DNA of 64,000 nucleotides from Cellulomonas sp. JH27-2 (GTDB lineage: Bacteria > Actinomycetota > Actinomycetes > Actinomycetales > Cellulomonadaceae), in NCBI RefSeq assembly GCF_014837175.1, contig NZ_JACYFR010000002.1, positions 496,001 through 560,000 of the forward strand, written 5' to 3'. The translations under genes were made by a program, and so were the position numbers. Positions 32,459 to 42,285 of this stretch are shown here, one piece after another. Each line of letters starts with the position of its first letter. The stretch's first letter is position 1. Below the pieces are notes generated by a model that was not told the DNA's origin, ran no database searches, and saw nothing but the letters and a program-made list of their open reading frames with translations.

Positions 32459-34537
32459 ATGTCTGGCGTGGAGCACGCGGGCGAGCAGCTGGAGCTGGAC
32501 GGGCTGCCCGTCCCGCGCGCTCGCCGGCGTCCGCGGGGGGTCGCGCTGGCCGACGAGCAGCCGGTCGCACGCGTCTGCATCGACCTGCCGCCGCAGCACC
32601 TGGACCGGCTTTTCGAGTACGCGGTCCCGGCCACCATGGCGGCCGACGCCCGGCCCGGCACGCGCGTGAAGGTCCGCTTCGGCGGACAGGACGTCGACGC
32701 GTACGTCATCGAGCGGGTCGACGAGGCCGAGCACGACGGCGACCTGCTGCCTCTGCGCCGGCTGGTCTCGGCCGAGCCGGTGCTCACGCCCGCGGTCGCG
32801 CGGCTGGCCCGGGCCGTGGCCGACCGGTGGGCGGGGACGCTGACCGACGTGCTGCGCCTGGCGGTCCCGCCGCGACACGCACGGGTGGAGGCCGAGGAGC
32901 AGGCCGACGACGTCCCGTCCGTGGTGCCGGTCTCGAGCACGAGCGCGTGGCTGCCCTACCGCGGCGGCCCGGCGTTCGGTCAGCACGTCCTGGCCGGCGG
33001 CGCTCCGCGAGCGGTGTGGACGGCCTTGCCCGGAGCCGTCGGCGAGCGGTGGCCGGACGCGGTCGCGCAGGTCGTCGCCACGTGCGTGCTCGGAGGACGC
33101 GGTGCGCTCGTCGTCGTGCCGGACGCCCGGGACATCGACCAGGTCCTGACCGCGCTCGTCGCGGCCGGCATCCCGGCGCACCGGCCCGGTGCCCGCGGGG
33201 GAGCGGTCCGGCTCGCGGCCGACGACGGGCCCGCCGTCCGCTACCGTGCGTTCCTCGCCGCGCTGCGCGGCCAGGCCGACGTCGTCGTCGGGACCCGAGC
33301 CTCCGCGTTCGCACCCGTGCGTGACCTGGGTCTGGTGGTCTGCTGGGACGACGGCGACTCGCTGTACGCCGAGCCGCGCGCCCCCTACCCGCACGTGCGC
33401 GAGGTGCTCGCGCTGCGCTCCGAGCTCGAGAGCGCCGCGTACCTGGTGGGCGCGCACGGGCGCACCGTCGAGGCGCATGCACTGGTCGAGTCCGGGTGGG
33501 CGCACGACGTGAGTGCCGAACGCTCCGTGGTGCGACGGCGGACGCCGCGGGTCCAGGCGCTGACGTCGACCGAGCTGGCGCGCGAGGGTGCTGCGGCGGC
33601 CGCACGGCTCCCCACTCCGGCGTGGCGGGCGATCCGCGACCGCCTCGCCGACGGCCCCGTGCTGGTCCAGGTCCCGCGGGCGGGCTACGTGCCCGCGGTC
33701 GCGTGCGGTCGGTGCCGCGCACCGGCCCGCTGCACCACGTGCCACGGCCCACTGGGGCTGGCGCGCGCCGACGGCGTCCCCACCTGCGGGTGGTGCGGCC
33801 GGCTCGCGACCGACTGGCGGTGCCAGGAGTGCGGAGGAGCGACGCTGCGCTCGGTGCGCGTCGGGTCGGAGCGGACCGCCGAGGAGCTGGGCCGGGCGTT
33901 CCCCGGGGTGCCGGTGCGCGTCTCCGGGGCCCGCGCCGAAGGGGGCGTGCTCGCAACCGTGCGGGACGTGCCCGCCGTCGTCGTCGCCACGCCCGGCGCC
34001 GAGCCCGTCGCGCCATCCGGGTACGCGGCCGCCGTCCTGCTCGACGCCGCGGTGAGCACGGCCGGGTCGGCCCTCGGCCTGCTGCCCGACGCGCTGCGCC
34101 GCTGGCTCGCCGCCGCGGCTCTGGTCCGTGCTGGTAGCGAGGGCGGGACCGTCCTGCTCGTGGGCGACGCCGAGGAGCGCGTGACCCAGTCGCTCGTCCG
34201 CTGGGACCCGGTGGGGCTCGCGTCCCGCGAGCTCGCCGAGCGCGTGGAGCTCGCGCTCCCGCCCGCGGTCCGCGTGGCCGCGGTCGTCGGCCGACGCGAC
34301 GCCGTGCTCGCGGTCGTCCGCCGTATCGAGGTACCGGGCCTCGACGTGCTGGGCCCGGTGCCGGTCGACGAACGGTCGCCGGGCGCCCTCGAACCCGACG
34401 TCCGTGCCGTCCTGCGAGTGCCCCGGGCCGGCGGCAACGCGCTGGCCCGGGCGCTGGCTGCGTCGATGGCGGTGCGCAGCGCCAAGCGCGAGGGCGGCAC
34501 CGTGCGCGCCCAGCTCGATCCGACGGAGCTGGGCTGA
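32459..34537 (+). CDS. priA: Primosomal protein N' (PriA) with degenerate helicase motifs
   Basis: Replication-restart factor homologue of 692 residues. The N-terminal DNA-binding domain (about 36-140) is normal, and the zinc-binding region has all eight cysteines (416, 419, 425, 428, 443, 446, 455, 458). The ATPase core is decayed: where a GxGKT loop should be (about 177-193) the sequence is VLAGGAPRAVWTALPGA, and the DEEH box is replaced by WDDGD at 296-300. Helicase activity is therefore unlikely. Loss of these motifs is a known trait of actinobacterial PriA. ATG at 32459 is assigned; a GTG directly before it is in frame. Confidence 0.93.
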   Translation: MSGVEHAGEQLELDGLPVPRARRRPRGVALADEQPVARVCIDLPPQHLDRLFEYAVPATMAADARPGTRVKVRFGGQDVDAYVIERVDEAEHDGDLLPLRRLVSAEPVLTPAVARLARAVADRWAGTLTDVLRLAVPPRHARVEAEEQADDVPSVVPVSSTSAWLPYRGGPAFGQHVLAGGAPRAVWTALPGAVGERWPDAVAQVVATCVLGGRGALVVVPDARDIDQVLTALVAAGIPAHRPGARGGAVRLAADDGPAVRYRAFLAALRGQADVVVGTRASAFAPVRDLGLVVCWDDGDSLYAEPRAPYPHVREVLALRSELESAAYLVGAHGRTVEAHALVESGWAHDVSAERSVVRRRTPRVQALTSTELAREGAAAAARLPTPAWRAIRDRLADGPVLVQVPRAGYVPAVACGRCRAPARCTTCHGPLGLARADGVPTCGWCGRLATDWRCQECGGATLRSVRVGSERTAEELGRAFPGVPVRVSGARAEGGVLATVRDVPAVVVATPGAEPVAPSGYAAAVLLDAAVSTAGSALGLLPDALRRWLAAAALVRAGSEGGTVLLVGDAEERVTQSLVRWDPVGLASRELAERVELALPPAVRVAAVVGRRDAVLAVVRRIEVPGLDVLGPVPVDERSPGALEPDVRAVLRVPRAGGNALARALAASMAVRSAKREGGTVRAQLDPTELG

Positions 34538-34538
34538 C

Positions 34539-35168
34539 ATGCACGAGATCGACACCCTCGTCCTCGATCTGGGCGACGTCCTGGTCCGTTGGGACCCGCG
34601 GCGTGCGCTGGTCGGGCGACTGCCGGACGACGAGGTCCGCGCGTTCCTCGACGACTTCGACTTCCGCACGTTCAACGTCACGCAGGACGCGGGCCGGTCG
34701 TGGGCCGACGGACGGGCGCTCCTCCAGGCGACCGAACCGCACCTCGTCCCCGCGATGGACCTGTTCGTGGAGCACTTTGCGGACACGCTCGTCGGCCCGG
34801 TGCCGGGCATGGCGGACCTCGTGCAGGACGCCGCCGACGCCGGCCTGCGCCTGCTGGGGCTGTCCAACTGGTCGGCGGAGACGTTCCACCTCGCCGAGCC
34901 CGTCGCGCCGGCCATCGGTCTGCTCGAGGACGTGGTCGTCTCCGGCCGTGAGGGCGTCGCCAAGCCCGACCCGCGCATCTTCGCACTGCTCGTCTCCCGT
35001 CACGGCGTGGACCCGAGCCGCGCGGTCTTCGTCGACGACTCGCCCGCGAACGTCGCCGCGGCACGGTCGTGCGGGTTCGACGCGGTGCTGTTCACCTCCG
35101 CGCAACACCTGCGTGCGGAGCTCGACGCGCGCGGGGTCGCCCTCGGCTCCCCGCCGCCGACGAGCTGA
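34539..35168 (+). CDS. HAD-superfamily hydrolase
   Basis: A 209-residue haloacid-dehalogenase-like phosphatase. Motif I is LVLDLGDVLVRWD, in which the first Asp is the expected nucleophile but the second position of DxD is Gly-Asp, as in the YihX and epoxide-hydrolase-N-terminal subgroup. Motif II is LLGLSNWS, motif III includes the Lys of GVAKPDPRIF, and motif IV is VFVDDSPANV. The substrate is not predictable. It starts one base after the priA stop and ends 24 nt before fmt. Confidence 0.85.
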   Translation: MHEIDTLVLDLGDVLVRWDPRRALVGRLPDDEVRAFLDDFDFRTFNVTQDAGRSWADGRALLQATEPHLVPAMDLFVEHFADTLVGPVPGMADLVQDAADAGLRLLGLSNWSAETFHLAEPVAPAIGLLEDVVVSGREGVAKPDPRIFALLVSRHGVDPSRAVFVDDSPANVAAARSCGFDAVLFTSAQHLRAELDARGVALGSPPPTS

Positions 35169-35179
35169 GCGGCAGCACC

Positions 35180-35185
35180 TAGGAT
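35180..35185 (+). promoter_or_regulatory. -10 box TAGGAT of a leaderless fmt promoter
   Basis: TAGGAT ends 8 nt before the fmt ATG, predicting a transcript that begins at or one base before the start codon. Confidence 0.6.
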
Positions 35186-35192
35186 CGACGGC

Positions 35193-36161
35193 ATGCGTCT
35201 GCTCTTCGCCGGTACCCCCACGGCAGCGGTGCCGTCGCTCGAGGCCCTGATCGCGTCGCGGCACGAGGTGGTCGCGGTGCTGACCCGCCCCGACGCGCGC
35301 GTCGGCCGCGGACGGACGCTGGCACCGAGCCCGGTCAAGGCCCGTGCGGTCGAGGCCGGGATCGATGTGCTGACGCCGAGCACGCTGCGCGACGACGAGG
35401 TGGTCGCGCAGATCGCGTCGCTCGGCGTCGACGCCGCGCCGGTGGTCGCCTACGGCGCACTCATCCCCGTGCCGCTGCTGGACGTGCCGACGCACGGCTG
35501 GATCAACCTGCACTTCTCCGTGCTGCCCGCATGGCGCGGTGCCGCCCCGGTGCAGCGCGCGCTGCTCGCCGGCGACGAGGTCACGGGCGCCACGACGTTC
35601 CGCATCGAGCAGGGTCTCGACACCGGACCCGTGTTCGGCACCCTCACCGAGACCATCCGCCCGCGCGACACGTCGGGCGACCTGCTCGAGCGCCTGGCCA
35701 CGGTCGGCTCGGGCCTGCTGGTCTCCACGCTCGACGCGCTCGAGGACGGCATCCTCAGCGCGGTCGAGCAGCCGACGGACGGCGTGAGTCACGCCGCGAA
35801 GATCGAGGTCGAGGACGCGCGTGTCGTCTGGACGCACCCTGCCTACGCCGTCGACCGCCGCATCCGCGCGTGCACACCCGCGCCGGGTGCCTGGACCACG
35901 CTGCCCGACGGAGCGCGCCTGGGGCTGGGCCCCGTCACGCTCACCGACCAGGACGTGCCGGCGGGCGAGCTGCGTGTCACCAAGCGCGAGGTCCTGGTCG
36001 GCACCGCGACGCAGGCCGTCCGGCTGGGCCAGGTCACCCCCGCCGGCAAGCGACCCATGGACGCAGCGGACTGGGCGCGTGGCGCGCGCCTGACCGACGG
36101 GACGGCGATCGGGGACGGCGTGATGCTGGGCGCCCGAGCCGACGAGGCGGAGCAGGCATGA
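35193..36161 (+). CDS. fmt: Methionyl-tRNA formyltransferase
   Basis: Formylates initiator Met-tRNA using 10-formyl-tetrahydrofolate. The 322 residues begin [16 protein letters not shown], have the catalytic Asn and His in [18 protein letters not shown], the Asp of GLDTGPV, and a C-terminal OB-like domain. The stop overlaps the rsmB ATG. Confidence 0.97.
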   Translation: MRLLFAGTPTAAVPSLEALIASRHEVVAVLTRPDARVGRGRTLAPSPVKARAVEAGIDVLTPSTLRDDEVVAQIASLGVDAAPVVAYGALIPVPLLDVPTHGWINLHFSVLPAWRGAAPVQRALLAGDEVTGATTFRIEQGLDTGPVFGTLTETIRPRDTSGDLLERLATVGSGLLVSTLDALEDGILSAVEQPTDGVSHAAKIEVEDARVVWTHPAYAVDRRIRACTPAPGAWTTLPDGARLGLGPVTLTDQDVPAGELRVTKREVLVGTATQAVRLGQVTPAGKRPMDAADWARGARLTDGTAIGDGVMLGARADEAEQA

Positions 36162-37681
36162 GCGACGGACCACGCGACGACCGTCGGCCGGACGACGAAC
36201 GTCGCAACACCGCCGGCCGGCAGCGCGGCAGCGCCCGGTCGCAGGGCCGCACCGAGCGCACCGCGCAGGCCCCCAGCCAGCGTCGACGCACCGGCGACCC
36301 GGCGCGCAACGCGGCGTTCGACGTGCTGCGTGCCGTCGCGGAGGGTGACTCGTACGCGAACCTCGTGCTGCCGCCGATGCTGCGCGAGCGGGGGATCCGA
36401 GGCCGCGACGCGGGCTTCGCGACCGAGCTCGCGTACGGAACGCTGCGCCTGCGCGGCCGGTACGACGCGATCGTCGAGCAGGCCGCGGGTCGCCCGCCCG
36501 AGAAGATCGACCCGCCTGTGCTGGACCTGCTGCGGCTCGGCGCGCACCAGCTCCTCGGCATGCGGGTGCCGCCGCACGCCGCTGTCTCGGAGACCGTCGG
36601 CCTCACGCGCGAGCGCGTCGGCGCGGGCGCGGCGCAGTTCGTCAACGCGGTCCTGCGGGCGGTCGGCCGGACGACGGCGGACGAGTGGCTGGACCTCGTG
36701 GGCGACGCGGCCGACCCGTCGGGCGACGACGCTGTGGCACGTCTCGCGGCGCAGCAGAGCCACCCCGAGTGGGTGGCCCGCGCGCTGCGCGAGGCGCTCG
36801 CGGGCAACGGACGGTCGGCCGACGAGCTGGGCGCCTTGCTCGAGGCTGACAACGCGGCCCCACGCGTGACGCTCGTCGCGCGGCCGGGCCTGGTGGACGA
36901 CGACGAGCTACCGGGTACCCCCGGCATCGTCGCGCCGACCGCGTCGATCCTCGACGGTGGCGACCCGGCGAGCGTCGCCGCGGTCCGCGACGGCCGCGCG
37001 GGGGTGCAGGACGAGGGCAGCCAGCTCGTCGCGCTCGCGCTGGCCGCCGCGCCGCTGGACGGTCCCGACGAACGTTGGCTCGACCTGTGCGCCGGCCCCG
37101 GCGGCAAGGCTGCCCTGCTCGCGGCGCTGGTCGACACCCACCGCGGCCGGCTGGTCGCCAACGAGCTGCAACCGCACCGTGCCCGGTTGGTCGAGCAGTC
37201 GCTGCGCGCGGTGGCCGCGGACGCCGTCGAGGACGTGCGCACGGGTGACGGTCGCCTCGTCGGCCGAGACGAACCCGCGTCCTACGACCGCGTCATGGTG
37301 GACGCCCCGTGCACCGGTCTGGGTGCGCTGCGTCGTCGGCCCGAGGCACGCTGGCGCCGCCGAGCCTCCGACCTCGGCCCCCTGTCCGCCCTGCAGCGCG
37401 AGCTGCTGGCGTCGGCGCTCGAGGCGGTCCGCGTCGGCGGCGTCGTCGCGTACGTCACGTGCTCACCGCACCTGGCCGAGACGCAGCTCGTCGTCAAGGA
37501 CGCACTGCGGGCCGCGGACCGCGCGGGCATCGGGGTCGAGACGATCGACGCCCGTGCCGTCGTCGAGGGCATCGCCCCGCAGCCCCTCGACCTGCCCGGC
37601 GACCGCACGGACGTGCAGCTCTGGCCGCACGTGCACGGCACGGACGCCATGCACCTGACCCTGCTGCGCCGCACGTCCTGA
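36158..37681 (+). CDS. rsmB: 16S rRNA (cytosine-967 C5) methyltransferase RsmB
   Basis: Methylates C967 of 16S rRNA. The 507 residues consist of a basic, disordered N-terminal extension of about 45 residues, a NusB-like domain (about 50-180) and the Rossmann methyltransferase domain with [17 protein letters not shown], the catalytic cysteine motif [20 protein letters not shown] and the second cysteine of [12 protein letters not shown]. It overlaps fmt by ATGA, a common pairing. Confidence 0.95.
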   Translation: MSDGPRDDRRPDDERRNTAGRQRGSARSQGRTERTAQAPSQRRRTGDPARNAAFDVLRAVAEGDSYANLVLPPMLRERGIRGRDAGFATELAYGTLRLRGRYDAIVEQAAGRPPEKIDPPVLDLLRLGAHQLLGMRVPPHAAVSETVGLTRERVGAGAAQFVNAVLRAVGRTTADEWLDLVGDAADPSGDDAVARLAAQQSHPEWVARALREALAGNGRSADELGALLEADNAAPRVTLVARPGLVDDDELPGTPGIVAPTASILDGGDPASVAAVRDGRAGVQDEGSQLVALALAAAPLDGPDERWLDLCAGPGGKAALLAALVDTHRGRLVANELQPHRARLVEQSLRAVAADAVEDVRTGDGRLVGRDEPASYDRVMVDAPCTGLGALRRRPEARWRRRASDLGPLSALQRELLASALEAVRVGGVVAYVTCSPHLAETQLVVKDALRAADRAGIGVETIDARAVVEGIAPQPLDLPGDRTDVQLWPHVHGTDAMHLTLLRRTS

Positions 37682-37691
37682 CGCTCATGAC

Positions 37692-37697
37692 TAGGCT
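37692..37697 (+). promoter_or_regulatory. -10 box TAGGCT of a leaderless rpe promoter
   Basis: TAGGCT ends exactly 7 nt before the G of the rpe GTG codon. No ribosome-binding site is visible. Confidence 0.65.
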
Positions 37698-37703
37698 CGT
37701 GGC

Positions 37704-38354
37704 GTGCCAGCGCTGATCAACCCGAGCATCCTGTCCGCCGACTTCGCCAACCTCGAGCGCGACCTGGGCCGCATCGCGAACGCCGACTACGCGCACGTGG
37801 ACGTCATGGACAACCACTTCGTGCCGAACCTGACGATCGGCGTGCCGGTCGTGAAGCGGCTCGCGCAGGTGTCGCCCGTCCCGCTGGACCTGCACCTGAT
37901 GATCGAGGACGCCGACCGGTGGGCCCCGCAGTACGCGGAGGCCGGCGCCGCGTCGGTGACGTTCCACCTCGAGGCGGCGCAGGCGCCCGTGCGGCTGGCG
38001 CGCGAGCTGCGGGCCGGGGGAGTGCGCGCCGCCGTGGCGCTGCGTCCCGCGACGCCCGTCGAGCCGCTGCTGGACCTCCTCGACGAGATCGACATGATCC
38101 TGGTGATGACCGTCGAGCCCGGCTTCGGCGGCCAGTCCTTCATCGAGGGCACGCTGCCCAAGATCCGCCGGGCCCGCGCGGCGATCGACGGGGCCGGTGC
38201 GGACACGTGGATCCAGGTGGACGGCGGCGTTGCCCGACCGACGATCGGACGCATCGCCGAGGCGGGCGCCAACGTCTTCGTCGCCGGCTCGGCCGTCTAC
38301 GGCGCCGACGACCCCGCCGCGGAGATCGACGCGCTGCGCACCCTCGCGTCCTGA
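37704..38354 (+). CDS. rpe: Ribulose-phosphate 3-epimerase
   Basis: Interconverts ribulose 5-phosphate and xylulose 5-phosphate. The 216 residues form a TIM barrel with [14 protein letters not shown], the metal ligands of [16 protein letters not shown] and [25 protein letters not shown], and the phosphate-binding end of [12 protein letters not shown] and FVAGSAVYG. The next gene to the right is the riboflavin operon, whose first substrate is ribulose 5-phosphate. Confidence 0.97.
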   Translation: MPALINPSILSADFANLERDLGRIANADYAHVDVMDNHFVPNLTIGVPVVKRLAQVSPVPLDLHLMIEDADRWAPQYAEAGAASVTFHLEAAQAPVRLARELRAGGVRAAVALRPATPVEPLLDLLDEIDMILVMTVEPGFGGQSFIEGTLPKIRRARAAIDGAGADTWIQVDGGVARPTIGRIAEAGANVFVAGSAVYGADDPAAEIDALRTLAS

Positions 38355-38440
38355 CGACCGCCCCGCCAGACGGAGGCGTGACCGGCTCGGAGCGCAACTG
38401 CCACTCACGGAGTGGTGATGGGCGGGAATGTCGCGTGTGG

Positions 38441-38446
38441 CATGAT
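38441..38446 (+). promoter_or_regulatory. Possible extended -10 box of the riboflavin operon
   Basis: CATGAT is preceded by TGG, an extended -10 pattern, and predicts a start near 38453, just before the FMN riboswitch. A small perfect hairpin (CCACTC/GAGTGG, 38401-38415) lies upstream and may end the rpe transcript. Confidence 0.4.
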
Positions 38447-38466
38447 CGTTGGCGGTAGAGCAACAC

Positions 38467-38596
38467 GTGCTCCGGGGTCGGTGCAATTCCGAGCCGGCGG
38501 TGACAGTCCGCGACCCGCGACGTCCTTCGGGATCGAGCGGTTGACCTGGTGGAACTCCAGGACCGACGGTGAAAGTCCGGATGGGAGAAGTACGTG
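38467..38596 (+). promoter_or_regulatory. FMN riboswitch (RFN element) of the riboflavin operon
   Basis: The conserved RFN blocks occur in order: a CGGGGTCGGTGCAATTCC start, GAGCCGGCGGTGACAGTCC, a variable arm, GGTGGAACTCCAGGACCGAC, then GGTGAAAGTCCGGATGGGAG. FMN binding to this element is established knowledge. Downstream a hairpin can hide the ribD ribosome-binding site, so control is probably at translation. Confidence 0.95.
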
Positions 38597-38662
38597 GCGG
38601 CGCGCGGTGACCCCGCACGCCGTGGCCGGCCGGACCCAGGTCCGTGCCCGGTGTCCCGTCGA

Positions 38663-38689
38663 CCCCCCGGAGCCCTCGGTTCCGGGAGG
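38663..38689 (+). promoter_or_regulatory. Expression platform: hairpin hiding the ribD ribosome-binding site
   Basis: CCCCCCGGA (38663-38671) can pair with TCCGGGAGG (38681-38689) with one bulged A. The right arm contains GGGAGG, the ribosome-binding site 8 nt before the ribD ATG. No T-rich terminator is present, so sequestration is the likely output of the FMN riboswitch. Confidence 0.65.
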
Positions 38690-38697
38690 TGGTGACG

Positions 38698-39855
38698 ATG
38701 AGCACGACGAGCGACACGGTGCACCTGGCTGTCGACGACGACACTGCGCGCGCCCTGCACGCCGGGCGTCCCGTCACCGGCGCCGAGACCGACGCGCTTC
38801 GCCGCGCGTTCCGCCTCGCCGCGAACGGGCCCGCTCACGGCCCCAACCCGCGTGTCGGGTGCGTGCTGCTGTCCGCCGCGGGTGACGTCCTGGGCGAGGG
38901 CTGGCACCGCGGCGCCGGCACGCCGCACGCGGAGGTCGCCGCGCTCACCGACGCTCGCGAGCGGGGCCACGACACGACCGGCGCGACCGCCGTCGTCACC
39001 CTCGAGCCGTGCAACCACACGGGCCGCACCGGTCCGTGCTCGCAGGCGCTGATCGACGCCCGCATCGCACGCGTGGTCATCGCGGTCGGCGACCCGAACC
39101 CGGTGGCCGCCGGGGGAGCGGAGCGTCTGCGTGCCGAAGGCATCGACGTGCTCGCCGGGGTGCTGCCCGACGAGGGGCGCGCCGTGCTCGGGGCGTGGCT
39201 GCACGCCGTCGAGCGTCACCGCCCGTTCGTCACGCTCAAGCTCGCCACCAGCCTGGACGGGCGCATCAACGCGGCCGATCGCAGCAGCCGGTGGATCACC
39301 GGCGAGGTCGCCCGCCTCCACGCCCACGGCCTGCGCGCGGAGGTCGACGCGATCGTCGTCGGCACCGGCACCGCGCTCGTCGACGACCCGAGCCTGACCG
39401 CACGCTCCGCCGACGGCACGCTGCACGAGCACCAGCCGCTCCGCGTCGTCGTCGGGCACCGCGATCTCGCACCCGAGGCCGCGCTGCACGGGCCCGGCGG
39501 CGAGCTGGTCCACGTCCGCACCCACGACCCGCGCGTGGTCCTGGTCGAGCTGGCGCGGCGCGAGGTGCGGCACGTGCTCGTGGAGGGCGGCCCCACGCTC
39601 GCCGCTGCGTTCCTGCGCGCCGGCCTGGTCGACGAGGTGCACGCGTACGTCGCCCCGGTGCTGCTGGGTGCGGGCCGACCGGCCGTCGACGACCTGGGCA
39701 TCACGACGATCGGCGACGCGCTGCGCCTGACGACCCGGTCGGTGCAGCCCCTGGGCCCGGACGTCCTGATCGTTTGCGGCGTCGACACACCTCAGCATCA
39801 GGACGCGTCAGAGCAGAGCACGTCAGCGAACGACACAGCAGAGCAGGAGCACTGA
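38698..39855 (+). CDS. ribD: Bifunctional riboflavin deaminase/reductase RibD
   Basis: Deaminates and then reduces the pyrimidine intermediate of riboflavin synthesis. The 385 residues have an N-terminal extension of about 30 residues, a cytidine-deaminase-like domain with zinc ligands HAEV (77-80), Cys105 and Cys114 (PCNHTGRTGPC), and a reductase domain from about 175 (RPFVTLKLATSLDGRINAADRSSRWITG; VLVEGGPTLAAAFL). The ATG follows GGGAGG by 8 nt. ribE overlaps by one base. Confidence 0.95.
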   Translation: MSTTSDTVHLAVDDDTARALHAGRPVTGAETDALRRAFRLAANGPAHGPNPRVGCVLLSAAGDVLGEGWHRGAGTPHAEVAALTDARERGHDTTGATAVVTLEPCNHTGRTGPCSQALIDARIARVVIAVGDPNPVAAGGAERLRAEGIDVLAGVLPDEGRAVLGAWLHAVERHRPFVTLKLATSLDGRINAADRSSRWITGEVARLHAHGLRAEVDAIVVGTGTALVDDPSLTARSADGTLHEHQPLRVVVGHRDLAPEAALHGPGGELVHVRTHDPRVVLVELARREVRHVLVEGGPTLAAAFLRAGLVDEVHAYVAPVLLGAGRPAVDDLGITTIGDALRLTTRSVQPLGPDVLIVCGVDTPQHQDASEQSTSANDTAEQEH

Positions 39856-40460
39856 TGTTCACCGGCATCATCGAGGAGATCGGCGTGATCGAGGCGATCG
39901 AGGACCGCGGCGAGGACGCACGCCTGAGCGTGCGCGGCCCGCTCGTGACGGGCGATGCGCACCTGGGCGACTCGATCGCTGTCTCCGGCGTCTGTCTCAC
40001 GGTCGCCGACCTGCCGGGCGACGGTACGTTCGTCGCCGACGTGATGCCAGAGTCGCTGCGCCGCACGGCGCTGGGCGACCTGGCCGTCGGCAGCCCGGTG
40101 AACCTCGAGCGCGCGCTGGCGGTGGGCGGCCGCTACGGCGGGCACGTCGTGCAGGGGCACGTGGACGGTGTCGGCGTCATCCGGTCACGCACGCCCGGCC
40201 CGCGCTGGGACGAGGTCGAGATCGGCCTCGAGCCGTCGCTGGCCCGGTACGTCGCGGAGAAGGGCTCGATCGCGGTGTCCGGCATCTCGCTGACGGTCAC
40301 CCACGTGTCCGACGACGCGTTCGGTGTCTCCCTGATCCCGACGACGCTCGAGGCGACGACCCTCGGCACGCTGGAGGTCGGTGCACGCGTCAACCTGGAG
40401 GTCGACGTGCTGGCCAAGTACACCGAACGCCTGCTCGCGACGACGGGGGCGCTGCGATGA
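39855..40460 (+). CDS. ribE: Riboflavin synthase alpha subunit
   Basis: Dismutates two lumazine molecules to riboflavin. The 201 residues are two homologous beta barrels: MFTGIIEEIG opens the first, and the paired motifs GVCLTVADL and GISLTVTHV mark the repeats, with GGHVVQGHVDG between them. Its ATG shares a base with the ribD stop (TGATG), and ribBA overlaps its end. Confidence 0.96.
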   Translation: MFTGIIEEIGVIEAIEDRGEDARLSVRGPLVTGDAHLGDSIAVSGVCLTVADLPGDGTFVADVMPESLRRTALGDLAVGSPVNLERALAVGGRYGGHVVQGHVDGVGVIRSRTPGPRWDEVEIGLEPSLARYVAEKGSIAVSGISLTVTHVSDDAFGVSLIPTTLEATTLGTLEVGARVNLEVDVLAKYTERLLATTGALR

Positions 40461-41812
40461 ACGACGCCGCGGGCACCGCGACGACCGGGACGATCGAGGA
40501 CGCCCTGGCGGCGCTCCGTGACGGCAAGCCCGTGCTGGTCGCAGACTCGCCCGACCGTGAGAACGAGGCCGACGTCATCCTGGCCGCGCAGTCCGCGACC
40601 CCGGAGTGGGTGGCCTGGACCATCCGGCACTCGTCCGGCTACCTGTGCGCACCGATGCCGGCAGCCCGCGCCGACGCGCTGGACCTGCCGCTCATGGTCC
40701 CGCACAGCCAGGACCCGCGCCGGACGGCGTACACGGTCACGGTGGACGCGGCGACGGGAGTGACGACGGGCATCTCCGCCGCCGACCGGGCCCGCACGCT
40801 GCACGTCCTGGCCGACCCGGCCAGCGGGCACGAGGACCTGATCCGGCCGGGGCACGTTCTGCCGTTGCGCGCGGTGCCGGGCGGGGTGCTGCACCGCGCG
40901 GGGCACACGGAGGCGGCCGTCGACCTGTGCCGGCTCGCGGGCCTGGAGCCCGTGGGCGCCATCGCGGAGCTCGTGAACGACGACGGCACGATGACGCGGC
41001 TCCCGGAGGCGGCGCGCCTCGCGGCCGACGAGGGTCTGGTCCTCATCACGATCGAGGACCTGGTCGCGTGGCGCCGCCAGCACGACGACCTCGTCGGCAC
41101 CGCGGACGCGCCGGCGCCCGTCGCGCGGGCACGGGTCCACGCCACCCACACCGCGTACCTGCCCACCGCGCACGGCGACTTCCGCATCCACGGCTACCGC
41201 GACCTGCGCACCGGCGACGAGCACGTCGCGCTGGTCCCGACGTCGGGCCTGTCCGACCACCCGGTGGTCCGCGTGCACTCCGAGTGCCTGACGGGTGACG
41301 CGTTCGGGTCGGCGCGCTGCGACTGCGGCCCGCAGCTCGATGCCGCGCTGCAGATGGCGGCCGAGCAGGGCGGTGCCGTCGTCTACCTGCGCGGGCACGA
41401 GGGCCGGGGGATCGGCCTGCTCGCGAAGGTGGCCGCGTACGCGCTGCAGGACGAGGGCCGCGACACCGTCGAGGCGAACCTGGACCTCGGCTGGCCGGCC
41501 GACCGGCGCGAGTACGGCGCGGCGGCAGCGATCCTGGCCGACCTGGGCATCACGCGCGTGACGCTCCTGACGAACAACCCCGCCAAGGTCGCGGGCCTGC
41601 GCGCTCACGGCATCGACGTGACCGACGTGCACGGGCTGCTCGTCGGGCGCACCCCCCACAACGAGGCCTACCTGCGCACCAAGGCCACGTCCATGGGCCA
41701 CGTGCTGGACCTGGACGCCGGAGAACCCATCCCGGTCATGCCGACCCGGGCGGCGCCCGCCGCGCCGGGCACGGACACGAGTGACCACACCTTCGAGGAG
41801 GACCTGGCATGA
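40457..41812 (+). CDS. ribBA: Bifunctional DHBP synthase / GTP cyclohydrolase II
   Basis: Supplies both precursors of riboflavin. The 451 residues join RibB (about 1-205: [56 protein letters not shown]) and RibA (about 210-430: [22 protein letters not shown] with three zinc cysteines, [15 protein letters not shown]). A C-terminal tail of about 25 Ala/Pro/Thr-rich residues follows. ATGA overlaps couple it to ribE and ribH. Confidence 0.97.
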   Translation: MNDAAGTATTGTIEDALAALRDGKPVLVADSPDRENEADVILAAQSATPEWVAWTIRHSSGYLCAPMPAARADALDLPLMVPHSQDPRRTAYTVTVDAATGVTTGISAADRARTLHVLADPASGHEDLIRPGHVLPLRAVPGGVLHRAGHTEAAVDLCRLAGLEPVGAIAELVNDDGTMTRLPEAARLAADEGLVLITIEDLVAWRRQHDDLVGTADAPAPVARARVHATHTAYLPTAHGDFRIHGYRDLRTGDEHVALVPTSGLSDHPVVRVHSECLTGDAFGSARCDCGPQLDAALQMAAEQGGAVVYLRGHEGRGIGLLAKVAAYALQDEGRDTVEANLDLGWPADRREYGAAAAILADLGITRVTLLTNNPAKVAGLRAHGIDVTDVHGLLVGRTPHNEAYLRTKATSMGHVLDLDAGEPIPVMPTRAAPAAPGTDTSDHTFEEDLA

Positions 41813-42285
41813 GCGGTGCAGGCGCACCCACCCTGCACGTGGACGGCACCGGCCTGCGGGTCGTGGTGGTCGCGGCGAGCTGGCACACGGTCGTGATGGA
41901 CGGTCTGCTGGCGGGCGCCCGACGAGCACTCGCGGCGGCAGGCGTCGACGACGTGACCGAGATCCGCGTGCCCGGCACGTTCGAGCTTCCCGTGGCCGCG
42001 AAGGCCGCTGCCGACTCGGGCGCCGACGCGGTCGTGGCGCTCGGCGTCGTCATCCGCGGCGGCACCCCGCACTTCGAGTACGTCTGCTCCGCGGCGACGA
42101 GCGGGCTGACCGACGTCGCCGTGCGCACCGGTGTGCCCGTCGGCTTCGGCGTCCTGACCTGCGACGACGACGCCCAGGCGCTCGACCGTGCCGGTCTCGA
42201 GGGTTCGCACGAGGACAAGGGCGCGGAGGCGGCGGAGGCCGCCGTCGCGACCGTCGTCGCGCTGCGGGCGCTGGCGAGGCCCTAG
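41809..42285 (+). CDS. ribH: 6,7-dimethyl-8-ribityllumazine synthase
   Basis: Condenses the pyrimidine and the butanone phosphate to lumazine in an icosahedral shell. The 158 residues show [57 protein letters not shown] with the catalytic His region, and [15 protein letters not shown]. It overlaps ribBA by ATGA and the transporter gene by one base (TAGTG). Confidence 0.97.
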   Translation: MSGAGAPTLHVDGTGLRVVVVAASWHTVVMDGLLAGARRALAAAGVDDVTEIRVPGTFELPVAAKAAADSGADAVVALGVVIRGGTPHFEYVCSAATSGLTDVAVRTGVPVGFGVLTCDDDAQALDRAGLEGSHEDKGAEAAEAAVATVVALRALARP

